DNA of 39,464 nt from Prevotellaceae bacterium UBA4336 (GTDB lineage Bacteria; Bacteroidota; Bacteroidia; Bacteroidales; Bacteroidaceae), in the NCBI GenBank assembly GCA_002394305.1, contig DGTM01000037.1, positions 17,551-57,014 on the forward strand, written 5' to 3'. The notes under the pieces were generated by a model that had not been told where the DNA came from, searched no databases, and saw only the letters and a list, made by a program, of their open reading frames with translations. Each line of letters opens with the position of its first letter. The first letter of the stretch is position 1. The position numbers were made by a program, and so were the translations under genes. Below, piece after piece: positions 23,836 to 31,090 of this stretch.

Positions 23836-24729
23836 TTATCGTGTGGCGTACTGCACGGCTTTGAAGTAACCCACGCTCTCGGCGATGCCGATGAAGGGGT
23901 CGTTCATATCCTTTTCGTACTCCAGGCTGACGGACCCCTCGTAGCCCACCTTGCGGAGCATCTTGATGAAGGCCGGGAAGTCGATGATGCCGCGGCCGAG
24001 CTCGATGGCATGTCCTGCCTTCGTCGGAGCCGTGACGTCCTTGAGGTGAATGTCGAAGACGCGCGATGCGTAGCGCTTCAGGTCGCGGATGGAGTCGCTG
24101 CCGTAGCGCAGGTTGTGACCGATGTCGAGGCAGATGCCCATGCGTGCGTCGCGGTCCTTCACGTCCTGCCAGATGGAGGTGGCATCCGGGTAGAGCGACA
24201 GGTCGGGCCCGTGCAGATGGATGGCCAGACGAATGTCCGTCTCGCGCACTTTCTGCTCCATGCGGTCCATCACCTCGTAGTTCGGAGCCGTGTCGCCCCA
24301 TACGCCGGGCACGCCCACCACGAGCTTGACGCCAACTCGCTGTGCGTAGGCAAAGGCGCGGTCCACGGCTGCGACGTCCTTCATGTAGATGGGTCCGACG
24401 CCATAGCCCACGACGCCTGCGGCGCTGAGCTTCTCCTTGAAGGCTGCTATCTGCGCCTCGTCCGCGTCGAGCGGCAGGTGGAAGTCCTTGATGCAAAGGT
24501 AGTGTACGTCGATTTTCTTCATGAAAGCGAGCGTACGGTCCAGGTCGAACTTGTTGAAAGTATAGCCTGCCATGCCCAGGTGGAAGAGGTCTTCGCCGTT
24601 GGGCGACTTGATGGTGGAGTTCTTTTTCAATGGCTTGTCGGCCTCTTCAGCCTTTGCCAAGGCGAGGGTGGGGGAAGCAAGTATGGCTGCGCCCGCCAGT
24701 GTGCTGCGGAGGAATGTTCTGCGTTTCAT
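23836..24729 (-). CDS. Sugar phosphate isomerase/epimerase-like protein (Tat or Sec exported)
   Basis: The 297-residue protein, started at ATG 24729, has an N-terminus MKRRTFLRSTLAGAAILA with the Arg-Arg pattern of Tat signals. The mature part is a xylose-isomerase-like TIM barrel: YTFNKFDLDRTLAFMKKI, RLAIHLHGPD, MGICLDIGHNLRYG, VFDIHLKDVT, and VSLEYE near the end, which supply His, Asp and Glu metal ligands. Such proteins isomerise or epimerise sugars or cyclic polyols. The substrate is unknown. Its stop lies close to that of the convergent nucleotidyltransferase-like gene. Confidence 0.82.
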   Translation of the reverse strand: MKRRTFLRSTLAGAAILASPTLALAKAEEADKPLKKNSTIKSPNGEDLFHLGMAGYTFNKFDLDRTLAFMKKIDVHYLCIKDFHLPLDADEAQIAAFKEKLSAAGVVGYGVGPIYMKDVAAVDRAFAYAQRVGVKLVVGVPGVWGDTAPNYEVMDRMEQKVRETDIRLAIHLHGPDLSLYPDATSIWQDVKDRDARMGICLDIGHNLRYGSDSIRDLKRYASRVFDIHLKDVTAPTKAGHAIELGRGIIDFPAFIKMLRKVGYEGSVSLEYEKDMNDPFIGIAESVGYFKAVQYATR

Positions 24730-24766
24730 AATAATGTCTTTGTGTCGCGAAGTGTTTAGTTTCGAT

Positions 24767-24775
24767 GCAAAGATA
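24767..24775 (-). promoter_or_regulatory. Promoter -7 element of the isomerase-like gene
   Basis: TATCTTTGC on the minus strand, 37 bases before the start codon; the -33 element is not clear. Confidence 0.5.
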
Positions 24776-24796
24776 CGAAATTCCTGCGAAGAATGT

Positions 24797-25891
24797 TCAT
24801 CTCGCAGCCTTCTTTTTTCGTTTTCCCGCGATAATAGCCACAATTATGCAGGCGATGAGGGTAACGACGTAAGCCCAGATGTTCGTCACACGCGAGGTTG
24901 CCGTGATGGTGTAGTCCTTCGGGATGAGTCGCTCGCCCGTGAAAGTGTAGCGGATGGTGCCGTCGGGTTGGAGGATGCCGTTCCCCGTTTCGATGACTTT
25001 GCCTGGCATCGTGAGCGTGTAGGGCACGTTGAACCAGAAGATGTTCAACTGCTTGCTGAGCTCACCAGTCAGTCCTTTGCCCAGAGTTGTCTCGTCGTTG
25101 AAGAAATCGTCGTAGGCATCGGAATGGAAGAAGTCGCGGACTCTCTCCTCGGGCATAATGGAGAGGAAGTCATCGGCACCAGCCGTGATGAACTGGACGA
25201 GTGAGTCGTGGAGCTCGACGAAGCGTTCCTTGCTGACCGGCGGCGCAGGGATGGAGTCGTAGTGACCCACGATGTAGTCGAAGCCGACCTTCAGGAGATT
25301 GTCGTTCAGCCAGCGGTTGATGGCGGGTTCTATCTCGCTGAGTTTCTGCGAAGCTTCGGCTCCGCTCAGTCCCTTCACGAGGTTCGGCTCCCCTGTGAAC
25401 CAGTAGCTGACGAGTGCTTTGTCGGCATAAAGTGTGTCGGCAAGCTGGAATGTGTCGCCCACGCAAAAGAAGGTTTCGCTGAAGACGTAGTTCGTGTAGA
25501 ACCATCGGAACTGCTTCTTGAGGCTGGCTTTCGAGCGAAGGTGGGTGCCGTTGAGCTGCAGAGGGGTCTGCTGGCTCATTTCTTCTGTCGATTTGAAGGG
25601 CATCGAGAAGGTTGTGCTGACAGTATCTCCTTCGCCTATATCTGTGTGACTTCCCATGAAAGCATCTGTGTTGATGCATTCCGGCAAGGGTTGCGACCAT
25701 TTCACACCTTCTTTTGCCCACAATGAGTCGCGCATCTTTTGGGGCATCACGTTACTATAGGTGATTTTTCGCTCGCAAGGCCACCAAGAATCGCCTGTAA
25801 TGGTGGTGTGCATCACGACGTCCGGCTGATAGCAGGAGGCCAGTAGGAGAGTGCCCGCGAGGGCTATCCCGAGGAGTTTACTTGTGTTCAT
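24797..25891 (-). CDS. Lipoprotein with C-terminal membrane helix
   Basis: The 364-residue protein has a lipobox (LLLASC) at about residue 20 and a C-terminal hydrophobic helix (YVVTLIACIIVAIIAG) followed by GKRKKKAAR. The central part is hydrophilic with no recognised domain. It is the last gene of an operon ECF sigma, membrane protein, lipoprotein, and overlaps the preceding gene by 14 bases, so it is probably part of that signalling module, perhaps as sensor or output. The function is not known. Confidence 0.75.
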   Translation of the reverse strand: MNTSKLLGIALAGTLLLASCYQPDVVMHTTITGDSWWPCERKITYSNVMPQKMRDSLWAKEGVKWSQPLPECINTDAFMGSHTDIGEGDTVSTTFSMPFKSTEEMSQQTPLQLNGTHLRSKASLKKQFRWFYTNYVFSETFFCVGDTFQLADTLYADKALVSYWFTGEPNLVKGLSGAEASQKLSEIEPAINRWLNDNLLKVGFDYIVGHYDSIPAPPVSKERFVELHDSLVQFITAGADDFLSIMPEERVRDFFHSDAYDDFFNDETTLGKGLTGELSKQLNIFWFNVPYTLTMPGKVIETGNGILQPDGTIRYTFTGERLIPKDYTITATSRVTNIWAYVVTLIACIIVAIIAGKRKKKAAR

Positions 25892-26276
25892 AAATCAATT
25901 GTCTAAAGTGTGTGTAACTGAGTTGATGGCTTTTCTTCTGCTCCGAGCGGCTTGTGTACACTTGCTCGAGGGTGCTGCTCTTGGGCAGACGGCCTATATT
26001 ATAATATGTATAGGTACGTTCCTTTTCTGCGGACGAAGGCAGTTGCAGCCTGACGAAGGACACGACGACCAGCACGGCTGCTATCGTCGAAATGACGCTC
26101 ACGGCGTTTTGCCACCAGCCTGTCGGCTGCTTCTTCGCTGCCTCTTCCTCTGTCTCGATGCGTTGCATCAGGCGGTCTGCGAAGCCGTCCGAAAGGCCTG
26201 GTTGCCCGGAAACTTCAATCTTGCGACCGATGGCGATGCGCAAGGCTTCGTCTTTATGTGTGTTGTTCTCTTTCAT
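25878..26276 (-). CDS. Small membrane protein, probable anti-sigma factor
   Basis: The 132-residue protein has a soluble N-terminal part (about 60 residues, FADRLMQRIETEEEAAKK), one membrane helix (VISTIAAVLVVVSFV) and a short outer part. It is directly downstream of an ECF sigma gene. Size, topology and position fit an anti-sigma factor. The zinc-binding H-x3-C-x2-C motif of ZAS types is absent. Confidence 0.6.
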   Translation of the reverse strand: MKENNTHKDEALRIAIGRKIEVSGQPGLSDGFADRLMQRIETEEEAAKKQPTGWWQNAVSVISTIAAVLVVVSFVRLQLPSSAEKERTYTYYNIGRLPKSSTLEQVYTSRSEQKKSHQLSYTHFRQLIYEHK

Positions 26277-26306
26277 GTTTCTTGGTCATTTGCCATTCTT
26301 GGTATT

Positions 26307-26335
26307 GGTTCCCCCTAAAGGGGGTTAGGGGGTCC
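26307..26335. repeat. Palindromic GGGGGT repeat over a stop codon
   Basis: CCCCCT (26311-26316) pairs with AGGGGG (26319-26324), followed by TTAGGGGGTCC. On the minus strand the last residues of the sigma factor (Arg-Thr-Pro) and its stop TAA are read from this repeat. Confidence 0.75.
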
Positions 26336-26927
26336 TTATTTCCTTTGCCAGTTTCTTCCTTATCCATTGCAGCCGCGAGCGCAGATAGCCCCCGTCGCGA
26401 CCGGTGATTTCCTGTATCTCTTTGATGGAACAGTCGTCGTAGTAGTAGAAGCCGAGCAGCATCCGGTCGTCGGGTTTCAGCAGATCGATGGCCCGCTCGA
26501 GCTGCGCGATGCGGTCGGCCGACGTGTCGGAGAGGAGGGCGTCGGCTTCGTCGTCGGACAAATTGACTAACGTCGAGCTTTGCTTGTCGAGCCATTCCTG
26601 CCCGGTGTCCGCGAGGGGAACCGACTTCAGGCTCTGTCTGTAGTGCTTCAGCGCCATGTGATAGGCGATGCGCATGAGCCATGTCTGGAGGCTTGCCTGC
26701 TGCCTGTCGAAGCGGGCGAGGCTGCGAAAGGCCTCCACGAGGGCGTCCTGCGTCACCTCCTCGGCGTCTTCCCTCGACGGCACCATGCGGCGGACCATCC
26801 GCATCAGGTGCTCGGCGTAGCGCTCCGCCACGAGCCGGAACAGGTGCGTCTGCCCGTCCAGAATGCGCTCCACGAGCGTCGCGTCGTCCAGCGTCTGCTG
26901 CGATATGTCTGCGCTTGTCTTGTTCAT
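26325..26927 (-). CDS. ECF-type sigma-70 factor
   Basis: The 200-residue protein has region 2 (YAEHLMRMVRRMVPSREDAEEVTQDALVEAF, with FDRQQASLQTWLMRIAYHMAL) and region 4 (LKPDDRMLLGFYYYDDCSIKEI and RSRLQWIRKKL). It directs RNA polymerase to a small regulon under control of the membrane protein encoded next. Its last residues come from a palindromic repeat. The neighbours suggest envelope signalling. Confidence 0.9.
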   Translation of the reverse strand: MNKTSADISQQTLDDATLVERILDGQTHLFRLVAERYAEHLMRMVRRMVPSREDAEEVTQDALVEAFRSLARFDRQQASLQTWLMRIAYHMALKHYRQSLKSVPLADTGQEWLDKQSSTLVNLSDDEADALLSDTSADRIAQLERAIDLLKPDDRMLLGFYYYDDCSIKEIQEITGRDGGYLRSRLQWIRKKLAKEIRTP

Positions 26928-27104
26928 TTGTCTGTCGTTTCTCTACAAGTATATTACCCGAACGGGCGAAAATGTATAACAACACGGGTGAAAAAGTCCG
27001 ACTATGCGTGTGAAGTTCTCTGTTTTCGCGTGTGAAGTCTGCAAACGAAACGTGCCACGTCGGTCGGCGCAGCACGTTATATAATATGATAATGTATGGG
27101 ATGT

Positions 27105-27695
27105 CTACCCTACGAGGCTGAACTGGTTCTGCCCGATGAGCTTGCGGAGGTTGATGAGCGCGTAGCGCATGCGGCCGAGCGCCGTGTTGATGCTCACGCC
27201 GGTCTGTTCGGCTATCTCCTTGAAGGAGAGGTCGTCGTAGAAACGCAGCAGGATGACTTCGCGCTGAGGCTCGGGCAGGTAGTCGAGCATGTGGCGGATT
27301 TCGCGACGCGTCTGGCGGTCGATGATCTTGTCCTCGTGCGTGGCTTCGCTCAGGCTGAGACTGTTCAGGGTCTTGGGCTTCACGAGGTTCTCGCGGACGG
27401 TCCTCGTCGACTCGCTGTCGCGGCTCTTGTCTATGATGAGGTTGTGCGCGATGCGTGTGAGCCAGGCGCTGAACTTGCCGTTCGTCTGATAGCGGTGAGT
27501 GCGGATAGCCATGATGGCCCGCGAGAACGTGTCCTGGAAGAAATCGTTCGCCACATCGCTGTCCTTCACCAGGAACAGGATGTAGGAGTAGATGTAGTCC
27601 TTATGTCGCTCGAGAAGAATGTCGAACGCACTGTCGTTGCCTTCCTCGTACAATTTGGCCAACTCATGGTCGGTCATTGCAGATAATGTATTCAT
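27105..27695 (-). CDS. ECF-type sigma-70 factor
   Basis: The 196-residue protein has region 2 (YIYSYILFLVKDSDVANDFFQDTF, GKFSAWLTRIAHNLIIDKSR) and region 4 (LPEPQREVILLRFYDDLSFKEIAE, LGRMRYALINLRKLIG). This type is widespread in Bacteroidota. No anti-sigma gene adjoins it, so control may be by another route. A promoter-like sequence (TTTG, 21 bp, TACTTTG) lies upstream at about 27774-27805 on the minus strand. Confidence 0.9.
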   Translation of the reverse strand: MNTLSAMTDHELAKLYEEGNDSAFDILLERHKDYIYSYILFLVKDSDVANDFFQDTFSRAIMAIRTHRYQTNGKFSAWLTRIAHNLIIDKSRDSESTRTVRENLVKPKTLNSLSLSEATHEDKIIDRQTRREIRHMLDYLPEPQREVILLRFYDDLSFKEIAEQTGVSINTALGRMRYALINLRKLIGQNQFSLVG

Positions 27696-27878
27696 TACGT
27701 CTCAAAGTGATGTTTTGGAGTAATGTCTTTCGATAGGCAAATGGTTTTAGTGCGTTAATACTTGTTTGACGAGACAAAGTACGAGCTTTTTCCCCATATA
27801 TGCAAACTTTTCTTAAATTATTTGGCCCTCGGCGGCGATTTATCTGTGCCTTGGACCGGTTTTCTGCACAAAAAGATG

Positions 27879-27887
27879 TACCTTTGT
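27879..27887 (+). promoter_or_regulatory. Promoter -7 element of mazG
   Basis: TACCTTTGT, 48 bases before the start codon of mazG. Confidence 0.5.
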
Positions 27888-27934
27888 GCAAATTTTGAAA
27901 CGAGACGACACTAAAAAGACTAAACAACGATACT

Positions 27935-28720
27935 ATGCATACGAAAGAAGAAAAGCTGCAGGCCTTCGGGCGCCTGCTCGACGTGATGGACGAACTCCGC
28001 GAGAAATGCCCCTGGGACCACAAGCAGACCAACGAGAGCCTGCGCCCCAACACCATCGAGGAAACGTTCGAACTCTGCGATGCCCTGCTCAACGACGACG
28101 TCCCCAACATACAGAAAGAGCTGGGCGACGTGCTCCTCCACATCGTCTTCTACGCCAAGATTGGCAGCGAGAAAGGGCAGTTCGACATTGCCGACGTTTG
28201 CAACAAGCTCTGCGACAAGCTCATCTTCCGCCATCCCCACGTCTATGGCGACGCTGTAGCCAAGACAGCAGGCGACGTCGTAAACGCCTGGGAACAAATC
28301 AAGCAGAAGGAAAAGGACGGCAACAAGACGGTGCTCGGAGGCGTGCCGAAGTCCTTGCCGTCGCTCATCAAAGCCTATCGCATACAGGACAAGGCGCGGG
28401 CCGTCGGCTTCGACTGGGACAAGAAGGAGGACGTCTGGGACAAGGTGCGCGAGGAGCTCGGCGAGCTGGAGGCCGAACTGCGGCAGGAGGACAACATCGA
28501 GCGCCAGACCGCCGAGTACGGCGACTTCCTCTTCTCCCTCATCAACGCCGCCCGCCTCTATCACATCAACCCCGACAACGCCCTAGAGCACACGAACCAG
28601 AAGTTCATCCGGCGCTTTAACTACGTGGAGCAGAAAGCCAAAGAGCAGGGACTCCAGCTGAAGGACATGACCCTGGCCCAGATGGATGCCCTCTGGAACG
28701 AAGCGAAGAAAGCGGAGTAG
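27935..28720 (+). CDS. mazG: Nucleoside triphosphate pyrophosphohydrolase
   Basis: The 261-residue protein has the tandem MazG architecture: LREKCPWDHKQTNESLRPNTIEE (shown in part) with EETFEL and ELGDVLLHIVFYAK in the first half, and a second copy (ELGELEAEL, EYGDFLFSLINAAR) in the second. The Glu and Asp residues bind magnesium. MazG hydrolyses NTPs to NMPs and pyrophosphate, cleaning damaged nucleotides and lowering ppGpp effects in some bacteria. Length and motifs are complete. Confidence 0.95.
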   Translation: MHTKEEKLQAFGRLLDVMDELREKCPWDHKQTNESLRPNTIEETFELCDALLNDDVPNIQKELGDVLLHIVFYAKIGSEKGQFDIADVCNKLCDKLIFRHPHVYGDAVAKTAGDVVNAWEQIKQKEKDGNKTVLGGVPKSLPSLIKAYRIQDKARAVGFDWDKKEDVWDKVREELGELEAELRQEDNIERQTAEYGDFLFSLINAARLYHINPDNALEHTNQKFIRRFNYVEQKAKEQGLQLKDMTLAQMDALWNEAKKAE

Positions 28721-28801
28721 CGGCAGGAGTAAACTTCGTCGCGCCCTTTGCACAAAATCCTTCCGACGGGGACAAAAGTTCCCCGCCGCCTGCAACAAAA
28801 C

Positions 28802-28883
28802 TTTTTCAGTGGTTTGGAAATATATTTCAAAGCCTTGGAAATAGATTTCAAAGGCACAGAAATATATTTCCAAACCACTGAAA
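28802..28883. repeat. Long hairpin: 25-bp outer stem with inner hairpin
   Basis: CAGTGGTTTGGAAATATATTTC at 28807-28828 is exactly complementary to 28859-28880, extended by T/A pairs to about 25 bp. Inside, GCCTTGGAAAT pairs with ATTTCAAAGGC with one mismatch. It lies between convergent genes and has T- and A-rich ends, so it could terminate on both strands. The build is like the other inverted-repeat elements. Confidence 0.8.
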
Positions 28884-28978
28884 TAATTTTATCCCACGAG
28901 GCAAGGAAGTTTGTGGCCCGGGGCGAAGCAGTTTATCTCCCGTTGCGAGAAGTTTATGGTTTGGTCGCAAACAAGAAA

Positions 28979-29006
28979 GGGATGTGTCCTGAAACGGGCA
29001 CATCCC
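28979..29006. terminator. Bidirectional terminator-like hairpin
   Basis: GGGATGTG (28979-28986) pairs with CACATCCC (28999-29006) between the convergent mazG and Spy-like genes. Confidence 0.5.
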
Positions 29007-29045
29007 TTCTCCTACTAAAACAATCTAATACCTTACGGTCTTGTG

Positions 29046-29519
29046 CTATTCGTTCTTATGTCTCTGTCCGTGGCCTTTGGCACGCTGGTTGTTGCGGCCG
29101 AACCCTTCCAGCATCCTGCGGTGGAACTTGTCCTCGGCTTGCATGGCGGCATAGACTTTGCGCGGCGATACGGCCTTGCACATTTTCTTGTAGTAGGTGA
29201 CCTCCAGTCCGGCCATCTCTGCGCCCAGGTCCTTTATCTTCTGGATGACGAGGGCAAAGTCCTTGTCGCTGGCGTTGCTGTCCGGAGCATTCTTCTTCAG
29301 GCGGAAGATTTCGCGTTGCAGGTTGCGCTGTTTCTCCTTCATCTCGTGGTAGATGGGGTAGAAGGCTTGTGCCTCGGCGGGCGTGAAGCCGGTCTCTGCG
29401 GTGATGAAGTTCTCCAGTCTTGCCTTGAACTCTTCGGGGTTGAACTTGCCCCGATGAGGCTGTGCTGCCAGGGCTGTGCTCAGGGCGAGGGCACAGATGA
29501 GTAGTATTGTCTGTTTCAT
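29046..29519 (-). CDS. Exported Spy/CpxP-like helical protein
   Basis: The 157-residue protein has a signal peptide (LLICALALSTALAAQ), then a helical Lys/Arg/Glu-rich region: FKARLENFITAETGFTPAEAQAFYPIY and EMKEKQRNLQREIFRL. The layout resembles periplasmic Spy/CpxP-type proteins of Bacteroidota. It is the third gene of an ECF sigma, membrane protein, exported protein operon and is probably a periplasmic stress or chaperone component. The C-terminus is basic (RAKGHGQRHKNE). Confidence 0.75.
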   Translation of the reverse strand: MKQTILLICALALSTALAAQPHRGKFNPEEFKARLENFITAETGFTPAEAQAFYPIYHEMKEKQRNLQREIFRLKKNAPDSNASDKDFALVIQKIKDLGAEMAGLEVTYYKKMCKAVSPRKVYAAMQAEDKFHRRMLEGFGRNNQRAKGHGQRHKNE

Positions 29520-29559
29520 CGCTTCGTGTGCTAAATATGGTGTTTACTGTTTTCGCTGT

Positions 29560-29895
29560 TTATTCTGCTTCGGTCAGGTAGGAGGCGATGCTCATGTTGT
29601 CTATCATGGAGTAGTTCAGCGCGTCCTCGATGTACTGGATGTTCTCGGCCTCGGCCATCTGCTGGCTCTGCCTGTTCTCGAGGAGCACGCTTCCTGCCAC
29701 GACTGCTCCTGCAAGGATGGCTGCTGCGGTCCATCGCCAGAGGGTTCGCCTGCGGTGTCGCTGTGCTATGCGGCCCATGACGCGCTGGGGCATAGCCTCG
29801 AAGTATCCGGCAGGGGTGGCGAAGGGATTCTCCGCCCCGAAGCGTTCGCGGAGCCTGGCTTCCAGTGCTTCTGTGTTAAGGTCTGTTGTCTTCAT
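29560..29895 (-). CDS. Small membrane protein, probable anti-sigma factor
   Basis: The 111-residue protein has an N-terminal cytoplasmic part (AENPFATPAGYFEAMPQRVM), a basic stretch and one membrane helix (WTAAAILAGAVVAGSVLL), then a short outer tail. NPF-x-x-P-x-G-Y-F is common in such Bacteroidota proteins. It lies between an ECF sigma gene and the Spy-like gene. This suggests an anti-sigma role, although no known anti-sigma motif is present. Confidence 0.6.
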   Translation of the reverse strand: MKTTDLNTEALEARLRERFGAENPFATPAGYFEAMPQRVMGRIAQRHRRRTLWRWTAAAILAGAVVAGSVLLENRQSQQMAEAENIQYIEDALNYSMIDNMSIASYLTEAE

Positions 29896-29927
29896 ATACT
29901 TATTTGATGTCCTTTCCCGTGGAAGGT

Positions 29928-30467
29928 TTAATCGTTGTTCTTGAAAAAATCTGTTATTTTCCTTACTGCGTGATGGTAGGATGCCTTCAGGGCTCCCACG
30001 CTTGTGCCGAGCATGTCGCTCATGTCTTCGTACTTCATCTCGTCGAAGTACTTCAGGTTGAACACGAGTCGTTGCTTGTCGGGCAGCGTGCCGATGGCCT
30101 CTTGGAACTGCTGCTGCACCTCGTCGCCATTGAAGTAGCTGTCGGCGGCAAGTGTGGCGGCTATGCTTCCCTCCTTCTGTTCCAGGCTGACGGACTGCTT
30201 CTTGCGTGCCAGATGGTTGAGCGACTCGTTGATGGCGATGCGGAAGAGCCATGTCTGGATGCGTGATTCCTGGCGGAAGCTGCCGATGGCTTCCCAGGCC
30301 TTGATGAAGGTGTTTTGCAGGACATCGTCGGCATCTTCGTGCGAAAGCACCATGCGACGTATCTGCCAATACAGGGGCTCTTGGTATTCACGCACCAGTC
30401 GTGTGAAGGCTGCCTCTTTGGTGGATGCGTCGGTTAGCTGTTGGATAAGTGCTTTCTCGTCTATCAT
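29928..30467 (-). CDS. ECF-type sigma-70 factor
   Basis: The 179-residue protein has region 2 (YWQIRRMVLSHEDADDVLQNTFIKAW, QTWLFRIAINESLNHL) and region 4 (LPDKQRLVFNLKYFDEMKYEDM and GALKASYHHAVRKI). It opens the operon with the membrane protein and the Spy-like protein, a layout seen also at 24.8-26.9 kb. The three genes probably form a self-contained envelope stress response. Confidence 0.92.
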   Translation of the reverse strand: MIDEKALIQQLTDASTKEAAFTRLVREYQEPLYWQIRRMVLSHEDADDVLQNTFIKAWEAIGSFRQESRIQTWLFRIAINESLNHLARKKQSVSLEQKEGSIAATLAADSYFNGDEVQQQFQEAIGTLPDKQRLVFNLKYFDEMKYEDMSDMLGTSVGALKASYHHAVRKITDFFKNND

Positions 30468-30538
30468 GGTATTAAGTTAGACAAGTGCATGATGATAAGG
30501 TTTAATGTGTGTGTGAAAAAGATTGGCGGCAAAAGAAA

Positions 30539-30625
30539 AAGGATTAAGGTTTGTCGTTCGGTGGTTTTGCCTTTCCGTATCAAACCTTAATCCTTCGTCT
30601 CTAATCCTTAATCTCTAATCCTTAT
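30539..30625. repeat. Inverted-repeat element with TAATCCTTA units
   Basis: AAGGATTAAGGTTTG (30539-30553) is exactly complementary to 30581-30595, and the right side continues with two more TAATCCTTA units. It lies between a small exported protein gene and the ECF operon. Confidence 0.75.
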
Positions 30626-30628
30626 TCA

Positions 30629-30931
30629 CTATTGAACTGAAATCTTGCGAACTATCTTGCCAACCTTAATGAGGTAGCAGCCTTTCGGCAGGTTCAGGGC
30701 AAAGGTCTTGTCGGCCGAATCGATGCGGATGGATGCAACTTTTGTGCCTGTCAGGTTGAAGACTTCCATGACCTCTCCGTTGGCGCCGACAATGTGTACA
30801 TTGCCGTCGCTGATGCTGAGCGTGATGCCCGACATGCTGACCTCGATGCCGTCGTGGTCGCTCTGTGCCAGCATGGAGACGGGCGCGCAGGCCATCGCCA
30901 AAGTGAGTGCTATGATGAAAATCTTCTTCAT
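30629..30931 (-). CDS. Small exported protein consisting mainly of a T9SS-like C-terminal domain
   Basis: The 100-residue protein, started at MKKIFIIALTLAM, has a signal peptide ending MLAQ. The rest is about 77 residues with the pattern of type A sorting tails: VHIVGANGEVMEVFNLTGTK (shown in part), then LPKGCYLIKVGKIVRKI. There is no passenger domain. It may be a free sorting domain, a remnant of a larger surface protein, or a small secreted protein in its own right. A good promoter precedes it. Confidence 0.7.
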   Translation of the reverse strand: MKKIFIIALTLAMACAPVSMLAQSDHDGIEVSMSGITLSISDGNVHIVGANGEVMEVFNLTGTKVASIRIDSADKTFALNLPKGCYLIKVGKIVRKISVQ

Positions 30932-30949
30932 TTTCTGTAGATTTCGTTG

Positions 30950-30980
30950 CAAAGTTAGGCTTTTTCCACTTTTCTCGCAA
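30950..30980 (-). promoter_or_regulatory. Promoter of the small exported protein
   Basis: On the minus strand TTGC (30977-30980), 18-19 bp, then TAACTTTGC (30950-30958), about 20 bases before the start codon. Confidence 0.65.
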
Positions 30981-31090
30981 GCATTTCGTGTAAAAAAACG
31001 CTAAAATGCGCGAAAAAGTATCGTTTTTATGCCGAAAAACATGCTTTTCTGCGCAATATTCATGATTCGGCCATGCCGAGAGGCGTATCC

